Shown here one piece after another: positions 37,951 to 47,017 of a stretch of 64,000 nucleotides of DNA. How positions within the stretch are numbered: the first letter of the stretch is position 1; each line of letters starts with the position of its first letter. A program made the translations under genes and the position numbers. This DNA is from a bacterium (GTDB lineage: Bacteria; Electryoneota; RPQS01): positions 938,872-1,002,871 of the forward strand of contig JADJCU010000001.1 of NCBI GenBank assembly GCA_016703065.1. The letters are read 5' to 3'. The notes beneath the pieces are model-generated. The model saw only the letters and a list, made by a program, of their open reading frames with translations, made no database searches and was not told the origin of the DNA.

Positions 37951-38640
37951 CTACAGACCGGCTTGCGCGCGGCTCACAATGCGAACGGATTTCATCTTGA
38001 CCTTCTGAAGCGGCGTAGAACCTTGCACCGGAGTCTCGGCAATCTTGTTTACAATGTCCATGCCCTTGATGGTCTTGCCGAACACCGTATACTGATTGTC
38101 AAGGTGCGGTGTCGCGACGTGGCAGACAAAGAACTGTGAACCGGCGCTATTCGGATCCGGCGTGCGGGCCATCGACAACGTGCCCGGCTCATGCTTGCGA
38201 TCGTTGAACTCGGCGTTCACATTCCAGCCCGGGCCGCCGGAACCTGTGCCCGTCGGATCGCCGCCCTGAATCATAAAGCCCTTGATCACGCGATGGAAAA
38301 TTACGCCGTCATAATAATTGTGATCGGCGAGCCACTTAAAATTGCGCACGTGATTGGGTGCCTTGTCGGGATACAACTCGCAGACGAGCGTGCCCTTGAT
38401 CGCGCCGCCTTCCTGCTCAATTTCAATTACGGCAACGCTGTCGCCATCCACGGGATAGTCGGCGGGCCACTTCTCCAGCTTGGGTGTATCGGTCACGGGT
38501 TTCGCTTGCTCCTGAGTGTTCTTGACTTCGGTTTTCTTCGGCTCTTCCTTCTGGACGGCCTTCGTGTCCGCCTTTTCGCTCTTGCCGCAGCCCGCAAACG
38601 CGATTCCCGCGGCAATCAGTACGATCCAAAACGCTTTCAT
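37951..38640 (-). CDS. Cyclophilin-type peptidyl-prolyl isomerase, lipoprotein
   Basis: 229 residues. Lipoprotein signal with lipobox 'FAGC' (Cys about 18), a charged Lys/Glu linker (20-60), then a cyclophilin domain: 'APNHVRNFKWLADHNYYDGV', 'FHRVIKGFMIQGGDPTGTG', 'SMARTPDPNSAGSQFFV', 'LDNQYTVFGK'. The catalytic Arg in 'FHRV' and the 'GSQFF' motif are present, so it should be active as an envelope-anchored proline isomerase helping to fold exported proteins. It lies 129 bp downstream of the MBL hydrolase gene and may belong to the same transcript. Confidence 0.9.
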   Translation of the reverse strand: MKAFWIVLIAAGIAFAGCGKSEKADTKAVQKEEPKKTEVKNTQEQAKPVTDTPKLEKWPADYPVDGDSVAVIEIEQEGGAIKGTLVCELYPDKAPNHVRNFKWLADHNYYDGVIFHRVIKGFMIQGGDPTGTGSGGPGWNVNAEFNDRKHEPGTLSMARTPDPNSAGSQFFVCHVATPHLDNQYTVFGKTIKGMDIVNKIAETPVQGSTPLQKVKMKSVRIVSRAQAGL

Positions 38641-38769
38641 GTGGTGTGTGATCCTTTGTGAGGTATGATGAAACTGTTGTTGTGTTAAAGTGAACTTGGC
38701 AAACGCGCCGCCGGTCCGGTTGGCCTCGCAACTACCTTGAAGATGACGACGAAAAAGCCGTCGGCGGCG

Positions 38770-39531
38770 CTACACCGTCAACAGCGGCCCCACCGTCTTC
38801 TGTGCCGTAAGGTGCACCGCGATGTCAAGATTGTCGAGCGCGGTGCGGGCGCTATCCCGCGCAAGATCGGGATGATTGTTCTCTTCGGACAAGTGCGCCA
38901 GCACCACGTGCTTCATCTTTCCAGTGTTGCAGTCGCGGAGTACGTTGGCAGTCTGCCGATTCGAGAGGTGGCCTGTACTTCCTGCGATGCGGAGTTTCAG
39001 ATGCTCGGGGTAAGGACCCGTGCGCAGCAGATGTTCGTCGTGATTGCTCTCGATGACCGCGATAGTGGATTCCGCAAACGCGCGATGCAGGTCGGGTGAT
39101 ACTTCGCCCGTGTCGGTGGCAATGGTCACGAGATCATTGCCGCAATGAATTTGATAGGCCACCGGATCGGCGGCGTCATGCGAGACGGGCAGTGCGCGCA
39201 CAGTAAACGGACCGACATCCACCGCGATGCCGTTCATCGGAAAGGCTTTCTGCATGCGCATGAAGCCCGGCGAGATCGCCGCAAGCGTGCCGGCCGTCGC
39301 ATAAACCGGAATCGGTGCGCGCTTCAAGAGGGATGCGAGGCCGCGCGTATGGTCATTATGCTCGTGCGTGAGGAAAACGGCGCTGATGTCCTGCGGACGC
39401 TCCCCAATTTCCTGCAACGCGAAGATCAGGCCGCGAATTCCCAGACCGGCATCAACCAATATGCGCGTTGAGCCCTCACGCAATAGCAGCGCGTTGGCCT
39501 GTGAACCGGAGGCGAGAATTGAAAGGTGCAT
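38770..39531 (-). CDS. MBL-fold hydrolase of the WalJ/YycJ type
   Basis: 253 residues. Metallo-beta-lactamase fold: 'ILVDAGLGIRGL', metal motif 'FLTHEHNDHTRGL', 'PVSHDAADPVAY', 'ATDTGEVSPDL', 'IESNHDEHLLRTGPYPEHLK' and a terminal 'VVLAHLSEENNHP'. This set is that of the YycJ/WalJ family of putative exonuclease-like cytosolic hydrolases. Its ATG directly follows the stop of the RDD gene upstream (TAGATG), so it is the last clearly coupled gene of the pyr operon. Confidence 0.85.
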   Translation of the reverse strand: MHLSILASGSQANALLLREGSTRILVDAGLGIRGLIFALQEIGERPQDISAVFLTHEHNDHTRGLASLLKRAPIPVYATAGTLAAISPGFMRMQKAFPMNGIAVDVGPFTVRALPVSHDAADPVAYQIHCGNDLVTIATDTGEVSPDLHRAFAESTIAVIESNHDEHLLRTGPYPEHLKLRIAGSTGHLSNRQTANVLRDCNTGKMKHVVLAHLSEENNHPDLARDSARTALDNLDIAVHLTAQKTVGPLLTV

Positions 39532-40041
39532 CTATTTCTGCAGAACAAGCGTGTCGGCGAGAATGTCGTGCAGTGCCTGCTTCTTCTGCGTGAATCCGGC
39601 CATGATGAATCCGATGCCGAGAATGATACCACTCAGAAATTTGCCAAAAAAGCGCGCCGTAGCCCGCGGAAAATTCAAACGGCGGTACTGCTCGTCCGTG
39701 ACGACGATGCCGATCGCCATTTTGCACAGCGTGGCCTGGAGATTAGAGATTTCGAGAAGCGCAAAGTAGAGCCACTGCACAACCACGGCAAGCACGAAAC
39801 TGATTTTAAAATCGTCGAAGTCCACAGTCCACGTAAAGGAACCGGTGACCAACGAGAGCAGCAACCCGTCGATCAGGGAAGCCAGCACGCGCCGCCAGAA
39901 TCCGGCATACTGCACCGGAGCAACATTGAGGGAATGCGTCGCCGGATCGGCCTGCGGGGCGATGCGCGGCAACTCGCGGCCGCAGTGCGCGCAATAGCTC
40001 GCGTCCTCGCTATTCACTTTGGAACAGTGCGGGCAATGCAT
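39532..40041 (-). CDS. Zinc-ribbon plus RDD-family membrane protein (1)
   Basis: 169 residues from the ATG at 40041, selected by AAGGAG 6 bp upstream; the frame stays open to 40143. A zinc ribbon ('MHCPHCSKVNSEDASYCAHCG') precedes an RDD domain with 'YAGFWRRVLASLIDGLLL', two or three membrane helices and 'GKFLSGIILGIGFIMAGFTQ' followed by 'KKQALHDILADTLV'. RDD proteins are small inner-membrane proteins, some implicated in ion or antiporter function. Paralogue of the gene at 40698 and placed in the same operon. Confidence 0.85.
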   Translation of the reverse strand: MHCPHCSKVNSEDASYCAHCGRELPRIAPQADPATHSLNVAPVQYAGFWRRVLASLIDGLLLSLVTGSFTWTVDFDDFKISFVLAVVVQWLYFALLEISNLQATLCKMAIGIVVTDEQYRRLNFPRATARFFGKFLSGIILGIGFIMAGFTQKKQALHDILADTLVLQK

Positions 40042-40094
40042 GAGGTTCTCCTTCTGAATTCTGCGTTCACCCCCCGGTCTTCCGGGGAGATTTT

Positions 40095-40661
40095 TTACAC
40101 CGCCCGGCTGCCGCGCTTTGTCAGCGGGTGGCCGTTGCGGCAAAGCGGGCAGTCTTCAACCGTGAACGATTCGAGCACGAGCTTCACCACCGCGAACGGC
40201 GAGGGTGTGAGATGCGTTTCCCCGCGCTGAATTAACGCGCCGATCCCGACCACGACGCCGCCTTCGCGCTCCACGGCTTCCTTCACTTCCGCAACTGACA
40301 AGCCGGTCGTTATTACATCCTCGCAGATCAGCACGCGCTGACCGCCGATAATCTTGAACCCGCGCCGCCATTCCATTTTGCCCTCGACCCGCTCGGGAAA
40401 GGCGAGCGCCGCACCGAGGTCCTTGCCGACTTCGTGCGCTACCAACACGCCCCCTGTCAAAGGTCCAACTACGAGATCGGGATTCGCAATGCGGAAGTGG
40501 TTCGCAATGGCGCGCGCGAACTGCTCTGTCAATTCCGGCTGCTCAAGCAGCCGAAACTTCTCAATGTAAACTTTGCTGTGTCGACCGCTCGAGAGCAGGA
40601 AGTGACCTTCCAAAAATGCTCCGCAGTCGCGTAGATGAGCGAGGGCGCTGTCTTGATTCAT
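40095..40661 (-). CDS. pyrE: Orotate phosphoribosyltransferase
   Basis: 188 residues. Converts orotate and PRPP to OMP in de novo pyrimidine synthesis. 'GHFLLSSGRHSKVYIEKF' is the orotate-side motif, 'VVGPLTGGVLVAHEVGKDLG' the conserved loop, and 'VLICEDVITTGLSVAEV' the PRPP-binding motif. A C-terminal 'CPLCRNGHPLTKRGSR' adds a small Cys pair. It sits between two RDD genes; pyrF lies three genes upstream on the same probable transcript. Confidence 0.95.
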   Translation of the reverse strand: MNQDSALAHLRDCGAFLEGHFLLSSGRHSKVYIEKFRLLEQPELTEQFARAIANHFRIANPDLVVGPLTGGVLVAHEVGKDLGAALAFPERVEGKMEWRRGFKIIGGQRVLICEDVITTGLSVAEVKEAVEREGGVVVGIGALIQRGETHLTPSPFAVVKLVLESFTVEDCPLCRNGHPLTKRGSRAV

Positions 40662-40697
40662 GATAAAGGCCCTTGAATACGGTCATGTATTTCTTAC

Positions 40698-41295
40698 TTA
40701 TGCCGAGTAGCCGTCGTCGCGTTGACGCACGACGTAGGTGTCGGCGAGAATATCGTGGAGCGCCTGCTTTTTGCCCGTAAACGCCGCCATGATGTACCCG
40801 ATGCCCATGATCATGCCGGAGAGAATCTTGCCGAAATAGCGGCCCGTCGCGCGAGCAAACGTCACGGTGTCGCCGTTACGGTCGATCACTTGCAGTCCCA
40901 CGGCCATCTTGCCCAGTGTGCCGCGCGAAGCCGAGCTCTCCATAAACGCGAAGTAGAGCCACTGACCTATCGCAAAGAGCATGGCCAGCACCAGCCAACC
41001 GCCCAGAATCGCGATGATCGTGGCAGGCTCGATATCGTCGAGGTTCTCGAGATCTTCAAGCGACGCAAAGCTGCCGAAGCTCAGGACAATCTCCACCATC
41101 ACAAACGCAAAGCAGACCACCGAGATCACGATCTGGTCAATCAGATACGCGACGAAGCGAATCCAGAATCCCGCGTAGTGATAGCGCCGCGGCGGGCCGA
41201 CACGACCGGTGGGGAGCGAACCCCGCCGGAGTACCGCAATGCGGACAGAATTTGGCGTCTTCAGCGAGAGTGGCGCCGCATTTGGTGCAGAACAT
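40698..41295 (-). CDS. Zinc-ribbon plus RDD-family membrane protein (2), frameshifted near 41222
   Basis: The RDD part (41220 to 40698) has 'YHYAGFWIRFVAYLIDQIVI', membrane helices, an acidic loop ('SLEDLENLDDIEP') and the 'KKQALHDILADTYVV' end. Upstream in another frame, starting at ATG 41295, lies a clear zinc ribbon 'MFCTKCGATLAEDAKFCPHC'. Removing one base of the plus-strand CCCC run at 41221-41224 joins them ('GTPAGSLPTGRV'), giving about 199 residues and the same architecture as the paralogue at 39532. A longer open frame to 41417 is an artefact of the frameshift. Confidence 0.8.
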
Positions 41296-41358
41296 CTCTG
41301 GAATTGGGAAAGGTGAATTGAAAAATACGAACGCAGAAAACCGTCCGAACAGTATCTG

Positions 41359-42153
41359 CTATGCGAGCTGCTGCGACAGCTTCTCGACTTCCTGCCTGGC
41401 CGCTGCGATGCACTCATTGCCGCTCGATGCGTAGAGCACGGTGCGTGAATAGTTCAGCAGCGCGAGGCCGCGCACGGCGCGAAGCTTCTGCAGCACATCC
41501 TCGCCGCCGCCCTGCGCGCCGCTGCCGGGCAGCAGCAAGGGCAATTCGGGTGTACTCTGTAAGACGGCTTCCAGCGCGGCAGGTTTCGTTGTGCCTATCA
41601 CCAGACCAAGATTGCCCTGCGCATTGGCCGACTTCACTTGCTGCGCGATCTCGTGAAAGAGCTTCCTGTCACCGACTTGCAGCTCCTGTACCTCCGCCGC
41701 GCTCGCGTTCGAGGTAGCACAGAGCACGAACACGCCCTTCTCGGCGCGGCGGGTAAACGGCTCTAATGCGGCCATCCCAAGATACGGCTGAACCGTGATC
41801 GCGTCAGCTCCTAAGCCGTCAAACAGCGCCCGCGCGTACGCTTCGTTGGTGTGCTCAATGTCACCACGCTTTGCGTCCACCAGCCAGATTACGTCGGTCG
41901 GACAGCAGATGCGGAGCCGCTCAAGCGCCAGCCAGCCGCCGGAACCATAGGCCTCAAAGAAGGCCGTGTTCGGCTTGAAGGCGGCCACCTTCGGAGCCAG
42001 AGCAATGATTATTTCCTCGAGAAACTTCTGCGCCGCCTCGGCACCGTGACCAAATTTGGACGGGATCTTGGCGGGATCGGGGTCAAGCCCGACGCACAAG
42101 GGGGACCCTGCCCGGTCGATGGCGGCTTTAAGACGGGAGAGGAAGGGCGACAC
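41359..42153 (-). CDS. pyrF: Orotidine 5'-phosphate decarboxylase (type 2)
   Basis: 264 residues from a GTG at 42153. An in-frame ATG at 42216 lies inside the promoter, so the shorter start is preferred; it also matches the family N-terminus ('SPLCVGLDPDPAKIP'). Decarboxylates OMP to UMP. 'AFKPNTAFFEAYGS' and the catalytic 'LVDAKRGDIEHTN' (Lys-Asp network) are present, then 'LLLPGSGAQGG' for phosphate binding. First gene of the pyrF-RDD-pyrE-RDD-MBL run. Confidence 0.92.
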   Translation of the reverse strand: MSPFLSRLKAAIDRAGSPLCVGLDPDPAKIPSKFGHGAEAAQKFLEEIIIALAPKVAAFKPNTAFFEAYGSGGWLALERLRICCPTDVIWLVDAKRGDIEHTNEAYARALFDGLGADAITVQPYLGMAALEPFTRRAEKGVFVLCATSNASAAEVQELQVGDRKLFHEIAQQVKSANAQGNLGLVIGTTKPAALEAVLQSTPELPLLLPGSGAQGGGEDVLQKLRAVRGLALLNYSRTVLYASSGNECIAAARQEVEKLSQQLA

Positions 42154-42187
42154 AGGCAGAGTTCTGGAAATTATGGAATATCGTGAA

Positions 42188-42216
42188 AATATACGAATTC
42201 GTTGCCAGATGTGCAA
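42188..42216 (-). promoter_or_regulatory. Sigma70-like promoter for the pyrF operon
   Basis: Minus strand TTGCAC, 17 bp spacer, TATATT, about 35 bp upstream of the GTG at 42153. Confidence 0.7.
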
Positions 42217-42246
42217 CCGCCGTCCAGTGTAATTTGCCGTCAGGAG

Positions 42247-42275
42247 TTGAATTTACGACAGGCGTGCCGTATCTT
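42247..42275 (+). promoter_or_regulatory. Sigma70-like promoter for the permease gene
   Basis: Plus strand TTGAAT, 17 bp spacer, TATCTT, divergent from the pyrF promoter 31 bp away; about 90 bp leader to the ATG at 42368. Confidence 0.55.
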
Positions 42276-42367
42276 CGGACTTGCGACGAAACGTGCGGTA
42301 TTGGGCAGGAGCGCAGATTACGGCCGGGTTACGCCTTTCGCTTAACCCGACTCAGGGACACAAGGTC

Positions 42368-43617
42368 ATGCAGAACTATTTCATCGATACTTGGGCGCTC
42401 TATCTTGAGATGGCGCCGTACCTGCTGCTGGGCTTCTCGCTTGCGGGAGTGCTGCACGCTTTTGTGCCGCGCAAAGCGGTCGGACGGCATCTCGGCGGGG
42501 AGAATCTGATCAGCGCGTTCAAAGCCGCCGTGCTGGGGTGCCGATGCCGCTCTGTTCGTGCGGAGTGATTCCCACAGGTGTCGGTTTGCGCAAACGCGGA
42601 GCATCGCGCGCAGCGACGGTTTCCTTCCTGATCTCGACGCCGCAGACGGGCGTTGACTCGATTCTGGTGACCTACGGCTTTTTCGGGTGGACGCTCGCCA
42701 TCTTCCGTCCCATTGCGGCATTTATCAGCGGTGTGCTCGGCGGCGTCGCGGTAATGCTCGTGAAACCGGGTGCGCGCGAAGAGGAGTGGATGAAGCACCA
42801 TCAGCATTCCGAAGACGCGCTGGCTGCGGCGGACGAACGCCGCTCTTTTGCCGATAAGCTGCGCGACGGCTATCACTTCGCGTTCAAGGACCTGCTGGGC
42901 GACATCGCCTTTTGGCTCGTCATAGGCATTCTGGTCGCGGGACTAATCTCGGCGGTCGTTCCGGATGATTTCTTCGCTGGCAAACTTGGGCACGGCATCG
43001 GCGCCATGCTCGTCATGATGGCGTTCGGCCTGCCGCTCTATGTTTGCTCGACGGCGAGTGTGCCGATTGCCGCGGTGCTGATGACCAAAGGCGTTTCCGC
43101 CGGTGCGGCGTTTGTATTCCTGATGACCGGACCCGCGACCAACGCGGCCACCATGCTCGTCATTGCCCGCGCGCTCGGCGGCAAGGTACTCGGGATCTAT
43201 CTTACAGCGATTGCCGGATTCGCCCTGCTGTTCGGATTAGGACTCGACTACATCCTTGCAAAGTCCGCGCTCACCGTAACGCTGCCGGAACACCTCCACG
43301 AGCACGGCCCGACGTGGTGGCCACTCGCGGCGGCGGCTGGGCTTGGCTATTTTCTCCTGCGCTATTTCTTCGCCAAACTTTATCGGCGGTTCGGGGCCGC
43401 TCCTGTTGCCATGAACAACGAACATCAATTGCTGATCGACGGCATGAACTGCTCGCACTGTGTGAAGAACGTGCAAGACTCGCTCGAAAAAGTCTCCGGC
43501 GTAACGGCGTGCGAGGTGAATCTGGAGAAAGGAACGGCGGTTGTGCAGGCTGAGAATGTCGAACGCGCGACGCTCGCCGCAGCGGTCGAAGGAGCGGGGT
43601 ATAAGGTGAGAGGATGA
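42368..43617 (+). CDS. Cu/Zn-type efflux permease (PF03773-like) with C-terminal HMA domain, frameshifted near 42536
   Basis: The N-terminal part from ATG 42368 ('WALYLEMAPYLLLGFSLAGV', 'LHAFVPRKAVGRHLG') loses frame in the GGGG run at 42535-42538. Adding one G gives 'AVLGVPMPLCSCGVIPTG' and runs on to the stop at 43617, about 416 residues. The permease has the CSCG motif, 'STPQTGVDS' and about eight membrane helices, with a His-rich loop ('KHHQHSEDA'). The last 70 residues are a heavy-metal-associated domain with 'GMNCSHCVKNV'. This is the layout of the SO_0444-type Cu/Zn efflux family. Probably exports metal across the inner membrane. Confidence 0.85.
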
Positions 43618-43678
43618 GAGTGATCCGGCTCCCCGAATCGGGTCAAACGCGGAGCGCCCAACCCGGCCCGAAGTTCAC

Positions 43679-44779
43679 CTAATCGCTAAACTCCCGGGGG
43701 ACTTTGGGGCTTAGCCAGGTCGTCAGTTCATAGGGCAGCGCGTCAATCAGCGGAGAGAGTTCGTACAAGTAGAGCGAACTCTCTTTTTGTTTGCCCCAAA
43801 ACACAACCTCTTCGCCCGGCTCGGGCTTGTCACCCGTGACCAAGGCGTACGAGCGGTCGCGCGACATCACTCCGACAAGCGGAAAACGTGTGCCGCGATA
43901 GAGTATCTTCGCGTGTCCGACAATCGAGCGCGGATAGCCTGCGGAAAATCCCAAGTCGATCTCAATTCCCCAGCCGTCAAACGGTGCCCGATAGAAATGC
44001 GGCGCGGGAAACCCGTGACCTTTCTTGATGCGGCGTGCGTTCAGGATTGGCGCGCTCAAAGTCATCACCGGCTCAAGCGGCAAGAGTCCCGCAACGGACG
44101 GCGACGGCGGCTGCCCATAGAGGGCAATCCCCGTTCGCACGAGCGTTCCGGGAACTTCGGGAAGCGCGAGCGCGGCGGCGGAATTGGCCAGATGCGTAAT
44201 CGGTGGCGACACGCCGACGCTTTGCGCGAACCGAATGATGTCGTTAAACAGTCGTATCTGTTCGAGCCCGCGTTCACGATGCTGCGGTCCGCCATACGCA
44301 AGATGAGAATAGATTGCATCAAGCCGCAAGTGCTTCAGTTTCGCGACTTCCCGGAGCGTTGAGTCATATTGCGAGCAGTGAATTCCCACCCGGCCCAACC
44401 CCGTATCGAATTTCAGATGCGTTGAAATCGGAGCGCCGAGCTGCTTCGACACCGACTCCAGATACTCGACTTTGTACCACGAAGTCGCGGCGCACGCGAG
44501 GTCATAGTCGAGAAGGTGTCTAATTGGCTTGCCCACCCAATCCGTCATCACAAGAATCGGCTTCGTCACTCCGGACTTGCGCAGCGCAATTCCCTCGGCA
44601 GGCGAACTGACTCCGAAGCCCCATGCTCCTGCTTGGTCAAGCACACGCACACAAGCGGCCAACCCATGCCCATACGCATCCCATTTCACCACGGCCAGCA
44701 CGTGTTTCGGAGCGACACGCTCGGCGAGGGCGAGGAAGTTATGACGCAGGGCGGTCAGGTTGATGCGGGCAAGAGGCAT
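43679..44779 (-). CDS. Alanine racemase-like PLP protein, divergent active site
   Basis: 366 residues, the usual length for alanine racemase. The PLP lysine (Lys32 in 'AVVKWDAYGHG'), 'FDTGLGRVGI' and the PLP-contacting Arg215 in 'LVRTGIALYG' are present. The region after 'IKKG' (252-284) aligns without gaps to the usual 'GESVSYGATY...GYADGYPR', but the catalytic Tyr (265 in the Geobacillus enzyme) falls on Ala259 and GYADG becomes GFSAG. The product may be a weak, altered or non-racemising PLP protein, which is inference from my own alignment. No second alr is in the window, so I leave the symbol blank. Its stop faces the permease gene. Confidence 0.8.
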   Translation of the reverse strand: MPLARINLTALRHNFLALAERVAPKHVLAVVKWDAYGHGLAACVRVLDQAGAWGFGVSSPAEGIALRKSGVTKPILVMTDWVGKPIRHLLDYDLACAATSWYKVEYLESVSKQLGAPISTHLKFDTGLGRVGIHCSQYDSTLREVAKLKHLRLDAIYSHLAYGGPQHRERGLEQIRLFNDIIRFAQSVGVSPPITHLANSAAALALPEVPGTLVRTGIALYGQPPSPSVAGLLPLEPVMTLSAPILNARRIKKGHGFPAPHFYRAPFDGWGIEIDLGFSAGYPRSIVGHAKILYRGTRFPLVGVMSRDRSYALVTGDKPEPGEEVVFWGKQKESSLYLYELSPLIDALPYELTTWLSPKVPREFSD

Positions 44780-44829
44780 GGGGAGGAAAGTCAGAAATCA
44801 ATAGTCACAAGGAAGAAGCCGACGGGAAC

Positions 44830-44856
44830 GAAAAAGGCGACCACGAGGGTCGCCTT
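44830..44856 (-). terminator. Rho-independent terminator of the repeat-lipoprotein operon
   Basis: Stem AAGGCGACC / GGTCGCCTT (44834-44856) followed by TTTTTCG on the minus strand. Confidence 0.85.
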
Positions 44857-44875
44857 GTCAGTCTCGTAACTCTGC

Positions 44876-45479
44876 TTAGTAGTTGCCGATCACCCGGAGC
44901 ACCGTCGAGCTTGGCCAGCTCGGTTTGTGCCCTCACGTGTGCCTCGGTTCCGGTGAAGAGTGAACTCGTAACGATGGCTTCCAGAGCCTTGCGGCATTCC
45001 GCCGGACTCTTGAACGTCATGGCACGGTCAAACTCCGCGCGGGCAAGCTCGGTGCGCGCCATCTGTCCCGCCGATGTCTGCGGATAGTCGCGCGCCGCTT
45101 CGGTCACACGGCCCGCATCAAAGAGCGCTTGCGCCGCCTTTTCACGCGCGCGAATCGCCGACGGAGTGTCCGAAAAATTCGCAAGGATCTCGTCGATCTG
45201 GTTCTGTTCGAGCAACTGTTCAGCTCGTTTCACTCGCGCCTCGTGATAGACCGGCGTATCGCGAAACTCCGTCATGACCCGCTCGTATTCCCCGGCCTTC
45301 AAGAGCTTGGTCGCAAGCGCCTCCTTGGCCTTCCCTGCGGCCGGCTCCTGCGGATAGCGCTGAATGACCTCCTCAAACTTCCCCTCCTGATAGAGCTTCT
45401 CGGCACGCTCGCCCGGCGAGGCACAGCCAAGGGCCCACAGCAGGGTCAGCGCAAGCAGAAGTCTGGATATCATGCGCAT
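44876..45479 (-). CDS. Lipoprotein with helical (TPR-like) repeats (probable frameshift near 44902)
   Basis: Signal with lipobox 'WALGC' (Cys about 19), then short helical repeats of the form 'AEKLYQEGKFEEVIQRYPQ', 'ATKLLKAGEYERVMTEFRD' and 'AEQLLEQNQIDEILANFSD'. The frame as given would run through the terminator to 44805. Removing one base at the GG around 44902 gives 'KLDVLRVIGNY' and a stop at 44876, before the hairpin. It is 7 bp downstream of a clear paralogue. Likely outer-membrane anchored and structural; the divergent ExbBD operon suggests an envelope partner. Confidence 0.75.
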
Positions 45480-45486
45480 CGGTTTG

Positions 45487-46125
45487 TTACGGCTTCTTGG
45501 CAGGTTGAGTACCGACCGTTGTCTTTACTTGCGGAGGAGTCTTCCCGCGCAGAGTGCTCAAGAGACTGGCCGCATCCTTGTAAATCGGCGATTGGTTATA
45601 GCTGCGCGTGATCTCTTCCAAAAGCTGAATCTGCTTTTGGCCCTTGGCGGCTTTAGCCTGACTGAAGAGCTCGTCGGCGCGCGCATTCTTTACGTCCTTG
45701 CCGCGATCCGAATTGGGATACGTGGCAATCAGCGAATCGAACAGCCCCTGATTGTAGAGGTCGTTGGACAACACCCGCTCGGCATCCGCAGCCAGCGTGG
45801 TGTTCGGGAACTTCGTAATCACGCCGCGATAGTCTTTTGCATCAAACAAGGCCTTGGCCTGAGCCTGCACCGCCAAATAGGCTGCACGGGTGTCGGAATA
45901 GTCCTTTAAGACTTCTTCATACTTGCCCTGTTCGAGCAGGTCCTCAGCCAGCAGCGCCTTGGCGCGGCGGGCAAACTGTGTGTCCGGGTACTTCTTGATA
46001 ACCTCTTGGTACTTGCGCTCTGCAAGGAGTTTCTGTGCACCGGCTTCCGGTCCTCCGCAGCCCACTGCGGTCAAGAGGACAAACACGGAAATGAGACTTC
46101 CCAAAACAAAATAGCGAACTGACAT
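45487..46125 (-). CDS. Lipoprotein with helical (TPR-like) repeats, paralogue
   Basis: 212 residues. Lipobox 'LTAVGC' (Cys about 23), then repeats like 'AQKLLAERKYQEVIKKYPDT', 'AEDLLEQGKYEEVLKDYSDT', 'AKALFDAKDYRGVITKFPNT' and 'LYNQGLFDSLIATYPNS', about 34 residues apart, TPR- or BamD-like in rhythm. The C-terminal tail is basic and Pro-rich. First of two lipoprotein genes transcribed away from the exbB operon from back-to-back promoters. Confidence 0.8.
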   Translation of the reverse strand: MSVRYFVLGSLISVFVLLTAVGCGGPEAGAQKLLAERKYQEVIKKYPDTQFARRAKALLAEDLLEQGKYEEVLKDYSDTRAAYLAVQAQAKALFDAKDYRGVITKFPNTTLAADAERVLSNDLYNQGLFDSLIATYPNSDRGKDVKNARADELFSQAKAAKGQKQIQLLEEITRSYNQSPIYKDAASLLSTLRGKTPPQVKTTVGTQPAKKP

Positions 46126-46169
46126 GGCTTTGGCGCGGGTTTGTGATTGCTTTGTCTTTTGAACTCATG

Positions 46170-46198
46170 AAGTTAAGGATTCCCTCGGGGAATGTCAA
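46170..46198 (-). promoter_or_regulatory. Sigma70-like promoter for the lipoprotein pair
   Basis: Minus strand TTGACA, 17 bp spacer, TAACTT, about 45 bp upstream of the ATG at 46125. Confidence 0.7.
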
Positions 46199-46314
46199 GC
46201 ATTCTATCTGATTTGACTGCGAAGATTCAGCAAGAACAACCCGTTGCGAACTCGCTACCCGAGCGACTCGGGCACGCCGAGTGCAATGTGTCTGCATTCG
46301 CTGGCTCAGAACTG

Positions 46315-46343
46315 TTGACTGTTCCGTGTTTCGATGCTATATT
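46315..46343 (+). promoter_or_regulatory. Sigma70-like promoter for the exbB operon
   Basis: Plus strand TTGACT, 17 bp spacer, TATATT. It rules out the upstream reading-frame start at 46192. Confidence 0.75.
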
Positions 46344-46407
46344 ACTTGTTATATCAAAGGTTTACCTTGAATTGTCCCGAGACACAAACTTTTTCAGGAT
46401 GACACGG

Positions 46408-47016
46408 ATGAAAACTCGGCAACGTATGAACAAGTCTGCCTTCGCCTACGTACTGATCGCGGCCCTCGCCATGACCCTGCTCGTTACGGTCATTGCCAGC
46501 GCTCAGCCCGGCGATGCGCGGGAAGTGACGATGAGTGAGAAGATCGGCGCAATCGTAGTCCTCTATCGCGCCTTTGACAGTGTGATCTATTTCTTGCAGG
46601 GGTTGCTCCTGTTTATCGGCGTCGGTATCACAATCTTCTATTACATGAAGTTCAAGCGCGCCGAGTTCCAATCCGACCTGCGCAAGCGTGTTCATGCGAT
46701 GGCGGACGAAGTGACGCTGCAATCGGCCATTAACTTCGAAATCGAGAGCCTCCAGAACAAGTATATCTTTCTCGACCTGATGATTGCCGCCGCCCCGATG
46801 TCCGGACTCCTCGGAACCGTCGTCGGCCTGGTGCAGGTCTTCAGTGAACAGACGCTCGTCGACCACGTCACGATGCAGTCCATTGCCTCCGGTATGTATG
46901 TCGCCATGGTCACCACCGTGTGCGGCCTGATTGTCGCGCTCATCGGCGTCCTCGGACGGCACATGCTGAACAGCATTCTTGCTACCATGCGTGAAGAGTT
47001 AGCGGGGGCAAAGTGA
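46408..47016 (+). CDS. exbB: MotA/TolQ/ExbB proton-channel protein
   Basis: 202 residues from the ATG at 46408 (alternative ATG 46399; AGGA upstream). It has three membrane helices: an N-terminal one ('FAYVLIAALAMTLLVTVIA'), a second ('FLQGLLLFIGVGITIFYYM') and a C-terminal pair region containing the family signature 'APMSGLLGTVVGLVQVF' with the conserved Thr in GLLGTVVGL, then 'YVAMVTTVCGLIVALIGVLG'. ExbB-type pentamers conduct protons and drive TonB- or TolA-like partners. The next gene is its ExbD partner, one base downstream. The symbol denotes the family; TolQ is equally possible by sequence alone. Confidence 0.85.
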   Translation: MKTRQRMNKSAFAYVLIAALAMTLLVTVIASAQPGDAREVTMSEKIGAIVVLYRAFDSVIYFLQGLLLFIGVGITIFYYMKFKRAEFQSDLRKRVHAMADEVTLQSAINFEIESLQNKYIFLDLMIAAAPMSGLLGTVVGLVQVFSEQTLVDHVTMQSIASGMYVAMVTTVCGLIVALIGVLGRHMLNSILATMREELAGAK

Positions 47017-47017
47017 T

